Below, piece by piece: positions 31,132 to 40,497 of a stretch of 64,000 bases of DNA. Source of the stretch: CAVXDY01 sp963760715 (GTDB lineage: Bacteria > Actinomycetota > Thermoleophilia > Miltoncostaeales > Miltoncostaeaceae); the NCBI GenBank assembly GCA_963760715.1, contig CAVXDY010000007.1, positions 682,001 to 746,000 of the forward strand, given 5' to 3'. The first letter of the stretch is position 1; every line of letters starts with the position of its first letter. The position numbers and the translations under genes were made by a program. The notes beneath the pieces are model-generated. The model was given only the letters and a program-made list of their open reading frames with translations, did no database searches and had not been told where the DNA came from.

Positions 31132-32898
31132 GTGCCCACGTTCCGGCTGGCGGCTCCCGTGGCGGCCGGCGAGCTCGCGAGCTTCGACGCGTCCGGGTCG
31201 ATCGATCCCGAGGGCGGCCCTCTGACGTTCCGGTGGAGCTTCGGCGACGGGGGGGTCGGAGACGGGGAGGCGGTGGGCCATCCCTTCGCGGTCGCGGGCG
31301 CCTACCGGGTCGTCCTGGTCGTGACCGACGCCTCGGGCGCCACGGGGACCGCGCTGGGGAGCGTCGAGGTGGGCCCGGGGCGCCCGGACGACGAGATCGC
31401 CGGGATCGAGATCGCGGGGGGTGCGCCGGTCACGGCGCGACCGGACGTGTCCGTCGCGATCCGCGGGCCGCCGGGCGCGGCGCGCGCGGAGCTCGCCAAC
31501 GCCGCGGACTTCGCCGGCGCCGTGCGGGTGGCCGCGGCGGGCGAGGTCCCCTGGCGGCTCGATGACGCGGGCCCCGACGGGCCCCGGCAGGTCTTCGTGC
31601 GCTTCCTGGCGGACGGCGGCCATCCCCTGCCCGGCTTCGACCGCGCGGGCCGGGTGGACCTCGATCGGACAGCGCCGGCGCTCGGGCGGGCGCGGGCGCG
31701 CCAGACCCGGCCGGTCCTGGTGTGCGCGCCGGGCGGCCGCGCCGTGGCGGGGACCTCCCGGCGCCGCGTTCCCCTCGCGATCCGGGCCGTCGCCGCCGAC
31801 CGGCTGTCGGGGCTCCGGACCATCCAGGCCCGCTCTCCGCTGTCGCATCCCCGGGCGGTGGGGGATCCGCCGTGGTCCCTGCCGGCGCGGCCCGGCGGCA
31901 CGGTCGAGATCCGCGCGATCGACCGGGTGGGCAACGCCTCGCCGTGGCGCTCGCTCCGGGTCCCCGCGGCGGCGGTCGAGGTGCTCGCGGCATCGACCCG
32001 GCCCTTCACCCGGGCCACGGCGTGCCCGTCGATCGGTCAGGCGCGGCTCATCCGCCGGGTCGACCGCGGCTGGCGCGCGGCCGGGGCTCCGGGCGGCGAC
32101 CGGGCCCTGCTGCGCCCGGCCGGCTCGAACCTGACCTGGACGGTCTATTCCGGCCAGGGGCTCTTCCCCAACTGGGTGCACGCCGGCACCGAGCTCAACG
32201 GCCGGCTCCACGACGGGTCGCCGGCGAGCTATCGCGCGGCCGTCTCCGAGGTCGTCGCGCTGTCCACCCTCGATCACGCCGGCGGGCGCGCCTTCCGCGT
32301 GAACGAGAACCTCTTCGCCGTGCCCGAGGACGGGCACCCGCCCCCCTGGCGGGACGCGATGGGCACGGGCCTCATCCTGGCGGACCTGGTGCCGGCCCTC
32401 CCGCCGGGGGCCGATGCCCACGAGCTCGACGCGGCGCGGCGCATCGCGCGGCAGTACCTCTCCACGTTCTCCGTCGATCAGCGTCAGGGGGGCGTGGTCC
32501 TCCACCCCGGAGGCGGGGGCGCCTGGTACCTCGAATACACCTACCGGACCCGGGACCGCGTGCTGAACGGCTTTCTGCAGTCGGTCCTCAGCCTCGGCCG
32601 CTTCGCCCGGCAGGCCGAGCGCCTGAGCCGGCGGCACCCGGAGTGGGGGGCGCTCGCGGATCGCGCCCGTGAGCGCGTCCGGGCCGGCGCGCTCGCCGCC
32701 TACGACTGGCTTCCCGCGTACGACCTGGGCGGCGGCGCGTGCCTCTACCAACTCGGCGGAAGCGTTGCGAGCCCGAAATACCGGGCCTACCACCAGGACC
32801 TCCTTGGCGACCTCGCCCGGATCCCGTACCTGCCCACCGCGTGGCGGGATCGCTTCGAGCTCTACCGGGTCCGCTGGGGCGGCGCGCCCCGCGCCTGA
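31132..32898 (+). CDS. Secreted PKD-domain protein with glucuronyl C5-epimerase-like C-terminus
   Basis: An extracellular protein. Residues about 1-85 are a PKD domain (SFDASGSIDPEGGPLTFRWS, then FGDGG). A beta-rich middle follows, and residues about 335-585 match the C-terminal domain of D-glucuronyl C5-epimerases: VYSGQGLFPNWVHAGTELNG, AWYLEYTYRTRDRVLNGFLQ and SVLSLGRFARQ. These enzymes invert uronic acid residues in polysaccharides. The GTG at 31132 gives no signal peptide, but in-frame codons upstream encode one (YRALACLFTAVGAAVAAGPV) with no start codon; an ATG at 31018 is one base out of frame. The true gene is therefore probably 31018-32898 with a one-base indel near 31030. Confidence 0.7.
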   Translation: MPTFRLAAPVAAGELASFDASGSIDPEGGPLTFRWSFGDGGVGDGEAVGHPFAVAGAYRVVLVVTDASGATGTALGSVEVGPGRPDDEIAGIEIAGGAPVTARPDVSVAIRGPPGAARAELANAADFAGAVRVAAAGEVPWRLDDAGPDGPRQVFVRFLADGGHPLPGFDRAGRVDLDRTAPALGRARARQTRPVLVCAPGGRAVAGTSRRRVPLAIRAVAADRLSGLRTIQARSPLSHPRAVGDPPWSLPARPGGTVEIRAIDRVGNASPWRSLRVPAAAVEVLAASTRPFTRATACPSIGQARLIRRVDRGWRAAGAPGGDRALLRPAGSNLTWTVYSGQGLFPNWVHAGTELNGRLHDGSPASYRAAVSEVVALSTLDHAGGRAFRVNENLFAVPEDGHPPPWRDAMGTGLILADLVPALPPGADAHELDAARRIARQYLSTFSVDQRQGGVVLHPGGGGAWYLEYTYRTRDRVLNGFLQSVLSLGRFARQAERLSRRHPEWGALADRARERVRAGALAAYDWLPAYDLGGGACLYQLGGSVASPKYRAYHQDLLGDLARIPYLPTAWRDRFELYRVRWGGAPRA

Positions 32899-32974
32899 CC
32901 GTCGCGATGGACCTCGTGGAGCGGCGGGGGTGCCGCCGCTCCACGACGGGTCGGTGGGCCGTCCGTGGCCGTGG

Positions 32975-33397
32975 CTATATCCCTTCGGTGAGCTCCGCCT
33001 TCGCGCCCTTCCAGGCCGCGGTCAGCGCGTACAGCACCGCGATGTCGAGGCCGATCATGATCAGCGACCACAGCGGCTGCGCGGGGAACCACCCGAACTG
33101 GGTGATCAGGTTGACGAACACCGCGCCGAGGGCGAACCAGCGCGCGACCTCGTTGCCGGAGAAGAGACCCAGGGCCACGAGGATCAGCAGCCCGCCCACC
33201 AGGATCAACCACCAACCCCAGTAGGTGTAGCTCGTGGTCAGCAGAAGACCGTTCTTCGTGACGGCGTACGTCTCGTCCTTCAGCAGGGCGGCCAGCCCCA
33301 TGATGATGTTGAAGCACCCGATCGTGAACAGGACGAAGGCGGCGAAGATCACCCACCCCGTCCAGGCGCCCGATTGCTCCTTGATGTTCGTGGACAC
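32975..33397 (-). CDS. Four-TM small membrane protein (140 aa)
   Basis: GTG 33397 with GGGAGG upstream. Four TM segments: WTGWVIFAAFVLFTIGCFNI, WGWWLILVGGLLILVALGLF, FALGAVFVNLITQFGWFPAQ and LWSLIMIGLDIAVLYALTAA, with a loop after TM1 (LKDETYAVTKNGLLLTTSYT) and a short cytoplasmic tail. The pattern fits the actinobacterial DUF7144-type membrane proteins, often seen near stress or respiratory genes. No catalytic residues are obvious. It is convergent with the epimerase-like gene and stands alone on its strand. Confidence 0.75.
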   Translation of the reverse strand: MSTNIKEQSGAWTGWVIFAAFVLFTIGCFNIIMGLAALLKDETYAVTKNGLLLTTSYTYWGWWLILVGGLLILVALGLFSGNEVARWFALGAVFVNLITQFGWFPAQPLWSLIMIGLDIAVLYALTAAWKGAKAELTEGI

Positions 33398-33511
33398 ACT
33401 TCCTCCCGGTTCGTTTGTCGTATCTGCCCGGTGACGATTCGACGTTTCGACGCCCTCCCCGATCCACCTTCACCGGGGTGACGACGACCTCGTCCCCTTC
33501 CGGGTCGGCGA

Positions 33512-34027
33512 TTACGGAGCCGCGCCGCCCGCGTGAGCGTCCAGCGCTGCGACCAGGGAGACGTTGACCTCCCTCACGGCCGTGTTGACGGCGCCGGCCT
33601 CGTCCAGGAGGCGCTCCGCCTTCTCGACGTCGTCCAGGTCCATCGTCGCCACGAGGGCCGAGTGCCCGGCGTCGAGGTCGCTGCCCATGGCCTTCAGGTC
33701 GTCGTCGTCGAACCCCGTGTCGCGCAGTTTCGCGACGAGGGCGCCGACGGCCGCGCCGATCGGGAGCCCGAGCAGCCCGAGCGGCGTCACCAGGAGGCCC
33801 AGCAGGCCCACGCAGACCCCGATGCCGGCGCCCTCCGCAGCGCCCACCGCGACGCTGGTGTGGGCGGTCTCGTGGAAGCGGATCCTCCCCTCGTACTCCT
33901 TCGAGACGATGGCCGCCTGGCCGATCCTCTCCGGCCCCACTCCGGACACGATCGTGGCCAGGGCACGGGCCGCGCCCGTCTCGTCGGCGAACGTCGCCAC
34001 GACGAGCTTGAGGTTCTTCGTCTGCAT
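33512..34027 (-). CDS. DUF1269-type membrane protein (171 aa)
   Basis: ATG 34027. A ferredoxin-like start (LKLVVATFADETGAARALAT, VSGVGPERIGQAAIVSKEYE) leads to a hydrophobic Gly/Leu hairpin (GAGIGVCVGLLGLLVTPLGL, LGLPIGAAVGALVAKLRDTG) and a soluble C-terminal part with GFDDDDLKAMGSDLDAGHSA and VATMDLDDVEKAERLLDEAG. This is the arrangement of DUF1269/general-stress membrane proteins, whose central glycine-rich hairpin resembles that of glycine zippers. Function unknown. It lies downstream of the cyd operon on the same strand but 343 bases away, so it is probably transcribed from its own promoter. Confidence 0.75.
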   Translation of the reverse strand: MQTKNLKLVVATFADETGAARALATIVSGVGPERIGQAAIVSKEYEGRIRFHETAHTSVAVGAAEGAGIGVCVGLLGLLVTPLGLLGLPIGAAVGALVAKLRDTGFDDDDLKAMGSDLDAGHSALVATMDLDDVEKAERLLDEAGAVNTAVREVNVSLVAALDAHAGGAAP

Positions 34028-34370
34028 CTCGGCGACCCTAGCCCTCGGCCGGCGTCTCACCATCCGGGCACCACGCGCACGACCATACGGGCAACTACGG
34101 AGAGCGCTCCGCGTCCGCCCCCGATGCCGGCAGCGCTCGTCCACCGAGTCGTGCCGACGATCCGTTCCCACACCGCAAGGCGCCGCCGCCCGAGGACCCG
34201 GCCGCGGGGTGCGCGCCAGAGAGTGCACGCACCCCGGCGGCCGGGGGTGCAGACCGGTTGCCAGTGCCCCGCGGCACCACCGGGCTGCCCCATGATCCTC
34301 CGCACCGGCGGATCCGGGCCGCGACCGTGCCGACACGGATGGCGTCCGCGGGTTTTCCGAGGGTGGTGCC
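34028..34370. other. 343-base intergenic region with a GC hairpin
   Basis: No credible gene lies between the cydC stop and the DUF1269 gene start; open frames here are short and arginine-rich on both strands. An exact 8-bp inverted repeat, GGGGTGCG (34206-34213) and CGCACCCC (34228-34235) with a 14-base loop, may end cyd transcription. The promoter of the DUF1269 gene should lie between it and 34028. Confidence 0.4.
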
Positions 34371-36104
34371 TCACTCGCCCGCACCGAGCGCCATCAGCTC
34401 GACGTACCGGCCGCTCCCCTCGGCCAGGTCGGCGGCGTGGCCCCGTTCCACCACGCGACCGTCCTCCAGCACCAGCACCTCGTCGAACGATTCGAGGCCG
34501 ATCGGCGAGTGGGTGATGAGGAGGATCGAGCGCACGGGCGAGCTCGCGACGATGCGGTCGATCAGATCGCGCGCCGAGGAGGGGTCGAGGTGGGCCGCCG
34601 GCTCGTCCAGGATCATCACGGGCGCCTCTGAGATCACGACCCGGGCGAGGGCGATCCGGGACCTCTGGCCGCCGGAGACCTCGGCACCGGCCTCGCCCAC
34701 CTGGGTGTCGATCCCGTGCGGGAGGTCGGCGATCCAGTCGTGGAGCCCCACCGTGACCAGCGCGGAGCGGACGTCGTCGTCGGATGCGCCCGGCCGCCCG
34801 ATGAGGACGTTGTCGCGGATGCTCCCGGTGAAGAGGTGGGCGGCCTGCTCGCAGAGGCGGACCCGTTGCCGGACATCGTCGGCGCCGAAGAGCCCGATGT
34901 CCCGTCCGTCCAGTGTCGCCCGGCCGGCGTCGAGGCCACGGAAGCGCACGAGGACCTCGGCGATCGTCGTCTTCCCGCTCCCGCTCGGTCCCACGATCGC
35001 GATCCGGCGGCCCGGATCGAGGCGAAGGTCGACCCCGTCGAGGACCCAGGCCTCGTCGGCGCCGTGCCGCAGCCGCGCGCCCTCCAGGCTGAGGGCGGGC
35101 GCCGCCGGCACCGGGAGCGGCGCGGCCGGGTCGAGGACCGGTGCCGGGGCGAGCGTGACCTCCTCGATGCGCCGCGCCGCCGTGACCGTGGCGGCGAGCC
35201 GCCGGGCCGCCTCGGGAAGGGGGGCGAGCGCCTCGACGGACGCCAGGGCCAGAAGTGCGAGCGCCGCCAGGAGGACGCCGTCCATCCGCCCGTCCCGGAC
35301 GGCGGGAGCCCCGACGGCCAGCATCGCCGCGGCCGCGAGGCCGGCGAGCGCCGCGACCAGGCCCGCGCTGGCGGCGCCGATCGCGGCGTCCGACCGCGCC
35401 TCCCTCGCAAGGTCGTGGTCCGCCGCTCGAACGCGCCGCACCCGGTCGTCCACCAGCCCGTAGGCGGCCAGCTCGGGCGCGAGTTGGAGCGACTCCAGGA
35501 CCTCCGAGCCGAGAGCCGCGCGGGCCGGGGCCTGTCGCCGCCCCGCGCGCCGGCCCGCGAGTCCGGCCATCAGGGGGAGCCCGAGTGCCCCGATCCCCAG
35601 GATCACGGCCAGGACGAGCCCGGCCATCGGCAGGATCGCGCCCGCCGCGCCCGCCGCGGCGGCGGTGATCACGAGGGCGACGGCGGGCGGCCCCAGGCCG
35701 CTGACGTAGAGGTGCTGCATCGCGTTGACGTCACCCACGATCCGGCCGAGCAGGTCGCCGCCGCGCATGCGCACAAGGCCTCCCGGGACGAGCGGGATGA
35801 GCCGGTCGTAGACCGTCCGCCGCGTCCTCGCGAGGATCCGCAGCGCGACGTCGTGGGACAGGAGGCGCTCCGTGTAGCGGCCGAGGGCGCGCGCGATCAC
35901 CAGGCTCCGCACCACCACGATCGGGACGGCCAGCGCGAGCACCGTCGGCCTCTCGGCCGCCCTGCTGATGAGGTAGCCGGACACGGCCAGGAGGGCGATG
36001 CCCGCGCCGGCGGCCACCACGCCCGCGAGGAGGGACACGGCCAGCCGCCGCCGGCCGCCGCCGGCCAGGCGTACCGCGCGGGCGAGGGCGCCGAAGCCGC
36101 TCAC
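34371..36104 (-). CDS. cydC: Heterodimeric thiol ABC exporter subunit CydC
   Basis: 577 aa, GTG 36104 overlapping the cydD stop (GTGA). Six TM segments in the N-terminal half (SLLAGVVAAGAGIALLAVSG) precede the ATPase: Walker A IVGPSGSGKTT near residue 375, signature EVSGGQRSRIALARV, Walker B VMILDEPAAHLD and the switch LLITHSPIGLE. The TM1 pattern SGYLISRAAERPTVLALAVP with GRYTERLLSHDVALRIL is specific for CydC. With CydD it exports cysteine/glutathione to the cell exterior, needed to assemble cytochrome bd. Last gene of cydABDC. Confidence 0.95.
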   Translation of the reverse strand: MSGFGALARAVRLAGGGRRRLAVSLLAGVVAAGAGIALLAVSGYLISRAAERPTVLALAVPIVVVRSLVIARALGRYTERLLSHDVALRILARTRRTVYDRLIPLVPGGLVRMRGGDLLGRIVGDVNAMQHLYVSGLGPPAVALVITAAAAGAAGAILPMAGLVLAVILGIGALGLPLMAGLAGRRAGRRQAPARAALGSEVLESLQLAPELAAYGLVDDRVRRVRAADHDLAREARSDAAIGAASAGLVAALAGLAAAAMLAVGAPAVRDGRMDGVLLAALALLALASVEALAPLPEAARRLAATVTAARRIEEVTLAPAPVLDPAAPLPVPAAPALSLEGARLRHGADEAWVLDGVDLRLDPGRRIAIVGPSGSGKTTIAEVLVRFRGLDAGRATLDGRDIGLFGADDVRQRVRLCEQAAHLFTGSIRDNVLIGRPGASDDDVRSALVTVGLHDWIADLPHGIDTQVGEAGAEVSGGQRSRIALARVVISEAPVMILDEPAAHLDPSSARDLIDRIVASSPVRSILLITHSPIGLESFDEVLVLEDGRVVERGHAADLAEGSGRYVELMALGAGE

Positions 36105-37840
36105 ACGGCCACCGCGGTCTCGGCTCGCACCTGGGCGCCGAAGGCCCCGTCGGTCCCGGCGAGGAGCGCCGGGTGGCCGTCCTCGGTCACCCGCCCCTCG
36201 CGCAGGACCACGACGCGGTCGGCGCTCCGGGCCAGGCCCAGCCGGTGAACCGCCAGGACCGCGGTGCGCCCGCGGCACAGGCGCTCGATCGCCTCCTCCA
36301 CCAGCGCCGCCCCCTCGGGGTCGAGGTTGGCGACCGGCTCGTCGAGCAGCACGAGCGACGGGTCACGCAGGAAGGCCCGGGCGAGGGCCACCCGCTGGGC
36401 CTCGCCGGCCGACAGCGGGCGCCCGCCCTCGCCGACCCGGGTGTGGATGCCCTCGGGCAGGCGCTCGACGAGCATCGCGGCGTTCGCCGACCGCAACGCG
36501 TGGTGGATGCGCGGCTCGTCGGCGCCGGGATCCCCCATGCGCACGTTCTCCGCCACCGTGCCGCTGACGAGCGAGGGCCGCTGGGGCACCCATGCCACGC
36601 GCCGGCGCCAGGCCTCGGCGTCCCCCGCCCGCAGGTCCACCCCGCCCACCGTGACACGTCCGTCGGTCGGGTCGGCGAGGCGAGCCAGGAGGGCGAGCAG
36701 GGTGCTCTTGCCCGAGCCGCTCGCTCCCACCACGGCCAGGCGCTCCCCGGGCGCGATCGTCAGCGTGACGCCGTCCAGCGCCGCGGCGCCGCGGCCCTCG
36801 TAGCGGACGCCCGCGCCCTCAAGCCGGATCGGCGCGCCGGCGGGGTCGGGCAACTCGAGCGGCTGTTCCGCGTCGGTCAGCAGCGGAGGCAGGTCGAGCA
36901 CCTCGTAGACCCGCTCGGCGGCCGCCAACCCGTCGGTGCTCGCGTGGTAGTTGGCCCCCAGGCGCCGCAGGGGGGCGTAGAGCTCTGGCGCGAGCACCAG
37001 GACCGTCAGCCCGGCGGCCAGGCTCATCTCGCCGGCGACGAGCCGTAGCCCGATCGCCACCGCGACGAGCGCGACGCCGAGCGACGCGGCGAGCTCGAGG
37101 ACCAGAGCCGACAGGAACGCGACCCGCAGGGTCGCCATGGTCTCCCGCCGCAGCCGCTCCCCGATCAACCCCAGGGCGGCCGACTGGTACTCGGCGCGCC
37201 CGTGGGCGCGCAAGGTGGGGAGGCCGCGGACGACCTCCACGAAGCGTCCCCCGAGGGCCCGCAGGGAGCCCAGGCGAGCCCGGGAGGCCTGCCCGGCCGC
37301 CATGCCCACCAGCACGAGGAACATCACGGCCACGGGCAGGGTGACCGCCATGATCGCGGCCGACACCGGGTCGAGGGGGATGACCCATGCGAGGATCGCG
37401 ACGGGCACCAGCACCGACAGCACCAGTTCCGGGACGTAGCGTCCGAAGTACGCCTCGAGGGCGTCCACTCCCTGAACGGCCGCCGTGGCGAGGTCCCCGC
37501 TGCGCGCCCCCTCGCCGGCCGCCGGCCGCGACCTCACGAGGTGGTCGACCAGCCGCACCCGCAGCCCGGACATGATGCGCGAGGCCGCCAGGTGCCCGGC
37601 CATCTCCTGGCCCCACACGAGAAGGCCGCGGCCCGCCGAGACGAGCGCCAGAGCCACGATCTCGGCCCGGACGTCCCCCAGCGACCGCCCGTCCACCACG
37701 ACGCCCGAGATCACCATGGCCAGCAGCACCGCCTGGGCGATCACGGTGGCCGCGATCGCCACGCCGCTCGCGACCGCCGCCGCCAGATGCCACCGCGCGG
37801 CCCCGCTCGCCCGCAGGAGCCGGCGGTGGAGCGGCTTCAT
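36101..37840 (-). CDS. cydD: Heterodimeric thiol ABC exporter subunit CydD
   Basis: 579 aa, ATG 37840 overlapping the cydB stop. N-terminal six-TM domain with the CydD-type WGQEMAGHLAASRIMSGLRV and YFGRYVPELVLSVLVPVAIL; ATPase with Walker A VVGASGSGKST near residue 373, Q-loop WVPQRPSLVSGTVAENVRMG, signature PLSAGEAQRVALARAF (SAGEA in place of SGGQ, frequent in CydD) and Walker B LVLLDEPVANLD. Forms the cysteine/glutathione exporter with CydC. The coupling of starts and stops through cydB-cydD-cydC indicates one transcript with fixed stoichiometry. Confidence 0.95.
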   Translation of the reverse strand: MKPLHRRLLRASGAARWHLAAAVASGVAIAATVIAQAVLLAMVISGVVVDGRSLGDVRAEIVALALVSAGRGLLVWGQEMAGHLAASRIMSGLRVRLVDHLVRSRPAAGEGARSGDLATAAVQGVDALEAYFGRYVPELVLSVLVPVAILAWVIPLDPVSAAIMAVTLPVAVMFLVLVGMAAGQASRARLGSLRALGGRFVEVVRGLPTLRAHGRAEYQSAALGLIGERLRRETMATLRVAFLSALVLELAASLGVALVAVAIGLRLVAGEMSLAAGLTVLVLAPELYAPLRRLGANYHASTDGLAAAERVYEVLDLPPLLTDAEQPLELPDPAGAPIRLEGAGVRYEGRGAAALDGVTLTIAPGERLAVVGASGSGKSTLLALLARLADPTDGRVTVGGVDLRAGDAEAWRRRVAWVPQRPSLVSGTVAENVRMGDPGADEPRIHHALRSANAAMLVERLPEGIHTRVGEGGRPLSAGEAQRVALARAFLRDPSLVLLDEPVANLDPEGAALVEEAIERLCRGRTAVLAVHRLGLARSADRVVVLREGRVTEDGHPALLAGTDGAFGAQVRAETAVAV

Positions 37841-38919
37841 CAGCCGTCCGCCGGCGGGTCCGAGGCGGTCCGGGGCTCGGGCAGCAGGTCGAGCGCGGTG
37901 TGGGCCCCCTCAGCCTCTCCTCCGACGCGGGCGCGGAAGATCCAGTAGGTCCATGCCTGGTAGGCGAGCACCACCGGGGTGAGGATCACGGCCACCACGG
38001 TCATGACCGTCAGCGTGTAGTTGGTCGACGCGGCCTGCACGATGGTGAGCGCGAGCGACGGATCGTCCACCGAGTTGATCACGTTGGGCCAGAGGCTCGC
38101 GAAGATCGTCACCACGAGGAACGCCACGGCCGCCCCGGTCGCGCCGAACGCCGATGAGTAGCGCCGCCGCACCACGAGCACGAGGGCCGCGATCGCCGCG
38201 GCGGCCGTCCCGGCGGCCGCGACCGCCGCGAGCGCGTTCAGCGTGTCGTCGCTCGCCGATCGGCCCACGGTCCAGGCCAGGAACGCGGCGCCGGTCACGA
38301 CGAGCGCGGCGGCCAGCGGGAGCGCCAGGGCCTGGGCGCGCCGCTTCAGGTCGCCGCGTGTGCGCATCGTCAGGAAGAGGGCCCCGTGCGCGGCGCAGAG
38401 CACGAGCGTGGCCACCCCGCCCAGGAGCGCGTACGGGTTGAGCAGGTCGCCGAAGCTCCCCGCGTACTCACCGCTCGCGTCGAGGTGGACGCCGCGCACG
38501 AGGTTGGCGAAGGCCACCCCCCAGAGGAGGGCCGGCACCACGCTGCCCACGACGATCGCGGCGTCCCATGTCGCGCGCCACCGGGCCCCCTCGTGCCGCT
38601 CGCGGAACTCGAACGCCACGCCGCGCACGATGAGGGCGGCCAGGATCAGGAAGAGCGCCAGGTAGAAGCCGGAGAAGAGGGTGGCGTACCACTCGGGGAA
38701 GGCCGCGAAGGTGGCCCCGCCGGCGGTCAGCAGCCACACCTCGTTGCCGTCCCAGACGGGGCCGATGCTGGCGATCAGCGATCGGCGGTCCTCCTCGCTG
38801 CGGCCGAGGACGGGCAGGAGCATCCCGACCCCGAAGTCGAAGCCCTCCAGGAAGAGGTAACCGGTCCAGAGGACGGCGATGAGCACGAACCAGAGCGTCT
38901 CGAGCGCGGTGGGGTCCAT
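37840..38919 (-). CDS. cydB: Cytochrome bd ubiquinol/menaquinol oxidase subunit II
   Basis: 359 aa, ATG 38919. Subunit II of the bd-type terminal oxidase, which passes quinol electrons to oxygen without pumping protons. Diagnostic stretches: TGYLFLEGFDFGVGMLLPVL, GPVWDGNEVWLLTAGGATFA and FPEWYATLFSGFYLALFLIL in the first half; FASLWPNVINSVDDPSLALT and VILTPVVLAYQAWTYWIFRA near the end. About nine TM segments. It lies 8 bases after cydA and its stop overlaps the cydD start (ATGA). Confidence 0.97.
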   Translation of the reverse strand: MDPTALETLWFVLIAVLWTGYLFLEGFDFGVGMLLPVLGRSEEDRRSLIASIGPVWDGNEVWLLTAGGATFAAFPEWYATLFSGFYLALFLILAALIVRGVAFEFRERHEGARWRATWDAAIVVGSVVPALLWGVAFANLVRGVHLDASGEYAGSFGDLLNPYALLGGVATLVLCAAHGALFLTMRTRGDLKRRAQALALPLAAALVVTGAAFLAWTVGRSASDDTLNALAAVAAAGTAAAAIAALVLVVRRRYSSAFGATGAAVAFLVVTIFASLWPNVINSVDDPSLALTIVQAASTNYTLTVMTVVAVILTPVVLAYQAWTYWIFRARVGGEAEGAHTALDLLPEPRTASDPPADG

Positions 38920-38927
38920 GAATCCTC

Positions 38928-40325
38928 CTAGTAGGCGAGCGAGGGCTCGGCGCCGGCGTCATCGTCCGAAGAGCCGGGCTCGGCCGGCGACGGCGCGTCG
39001 CGCAGCCCGCGGACGGCGAGCCATCCGGCGACGCCGGCGAGCACGCCGTAGAGGACCGTGAAGCCGACCAGGCTGAGCGCCACGGTCCACGCGCTCACGG
39101 TGGGCGAGACGGCCTGGTCGGTGCGGAGGAGTCCCTGCACGACCCAGGGCTGTCGCCCCATCTCGGTGAAGACCCAGCCCATCGCGTTCGCCAGGAACGG
39201 GAGCGGGATGGCCCAGACCGCCAGCCGCAGGAATCGCGGCGAGGTGGTGAGTCTGCCGCGGCGGAGCAGCAGCAGCCCCACGGCGCCGAGCAGGATCATC
39301 AGCATCCCGGCGCCGACCATCAACCGGAACGACCAGTACGTGATGCCGATGATCGGGCGGTAGTCGCCGGGGCCGTACTTAGCCACGTAGGCGGCCTGGA
39401 GATCGTCGATGCCCTCGACGCGTCCGTCGATGGTGTTGGTGGACAGCAGGGAGAGGGCCCTCGGCACCTCGATGTTGTGCGTCAGCCGCTGCGGAGTCGC
39501 CTCGAAGGGCGCCACCGCGAAGAGCGAGAACGGAGCGCCGTCCTGCGACGTGTAGAGCGCCTCGGCGGCGGCCATCTTCATCGGCTGCTGGTCCGTCATG
39601 AGCTGGGCCTGGAAGTGGCCCACGGTGGCCGTTCCGAGGGCCGCCACGAAAGTGACCGCCAGCGCCAGCGTGGCCGAGCGGCGGAAGCCGTCGAGGTCGT
39701 TGCCGCGCAGCAGATGCCATGCCGATACGCCCAGGATCACGATTCCGGCCGTCGTGAGGGCGCCGAGGATCGTGTGGGCGAAGGCGAAGAGCGCCGTCGA
39801 GTTCGTGAGGACCGCCCAGATGCTGGTCATCTCGGCTCGCCCGGACGCGCCGATCCGGTAGCCGACCGGATGCTGCATCCACGAGTTCGCCGCGAGGATG
39901 AAGTAGGCGGAGAGGGCGCTCCCGAACGCGACGAGCCAGATCGTGGCGAGATGGACGCGCGCGGGCAGGCGGTCGCGACCGAAGATCCACAGGCCGATGA
40001 AGGTGGACTCCAGGAAGAAGGCGGCCAGGGCCTCCATCGCGAGCGGAGCGCCGAACACGTCCCCGACGTAGCGCGAGTACTCGCTCCAGTTCATCCCGAA
40101 CTGGAACTCCTGGACGATCCCGGTCACGACCCCGACCGCGAAGCTGATGAGCATGAGCCGGCCCCAGAAGCGGACCATGCGGGCATAGACGGGCTTGCCC
40201 GTGCGGTGGCGCGCGGTCTCGAGCACCGCCACGAAGGCCGCCAGGCCGATGCTGAGCGGCACGAAGATGAAGTGGAAGAGGGTCGTGATGCCGAACTGCA
40301 GGCGCGCGAGCTCGAGCGCGCTCAC
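38928..40325 (-). CDS. cydA: Cytochrome bd oxidase subunit I
   Basis: 465 aa, GTG 40325. Subunit I binds hemes b558, b595 and d. His18 (TTLFHFIFVPLSIG) is the conserved heme ligand near the N-terminus; the Q-loop has DQQPMKMAAAEALY, and GRQPWVVQGLLRT near the C-terminus is diagnostic. MNWSEYSRYVGDVFGAPLAM and FFLESTFIGLWIFG contain the conserved acidic proton-channel residues. The Q-loop is the short form usual outside Gammaproteobacteria. First gene of the cydABDC operon; it presumably serves respiration at low oxygen or under stress, since bd oxidases have high oxygen affinity. Confidence 0.97.
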   Translation of the reverse strand: MSALELARLQFGITTLFHFIFVPLSIGLAAFVAVLETARHRTGKPVYARMVRFWGRLMLISFAVGVVTGIVQEFQFGMNWSEYSRYVGDVFGAPLAMEALAAFFLESTFIGLWIFGRDRLPARVHLATIWLVAFGSALSAYFILAANSWMQHPVGYRIGASGRAEMTSIWAVLTNSTALFAFAHTILGALTTAGIVILGVSAWHLLRGNDLDGFRRSATLALAVTFVAALGTATVGHFQAQLMTDQQPMKMAAAEALYTSQDGAPFSLFAVAPFEATPQRLTHNIEVPRALSLLSTNTIDGRVEGIDDLQAAYVAKYGPGDYRPIIGITYWSFRLMVGAGMLMILLGAVGLLLLRRGRLTTSPRFLRLAVWAIPLPFLANAMGWVFTEMGRQPWVVQGLLRTDQAVSPTVSAWTVALSLVGFTVLYGVLAGVAGWLAVRGLRDAPSPAEPGSSDDDAGAEPSLAY

Positions 40326-40497
40326 CTCCGCGGCGGCACCACTGCCGTCGGTCGTCCCGGACCCGGGTTCACGGAGATCTCGTCGGCCTGCATGGTCCCC
40401 CTCTGGTGGCGGCGGGAATTCCGTCCGAGACGCTAGGTCCGAGGGGACGGGCCGGCATGGGTTGCAACCCTCATGCCGGGTTGCGGCTTTTCCACCG

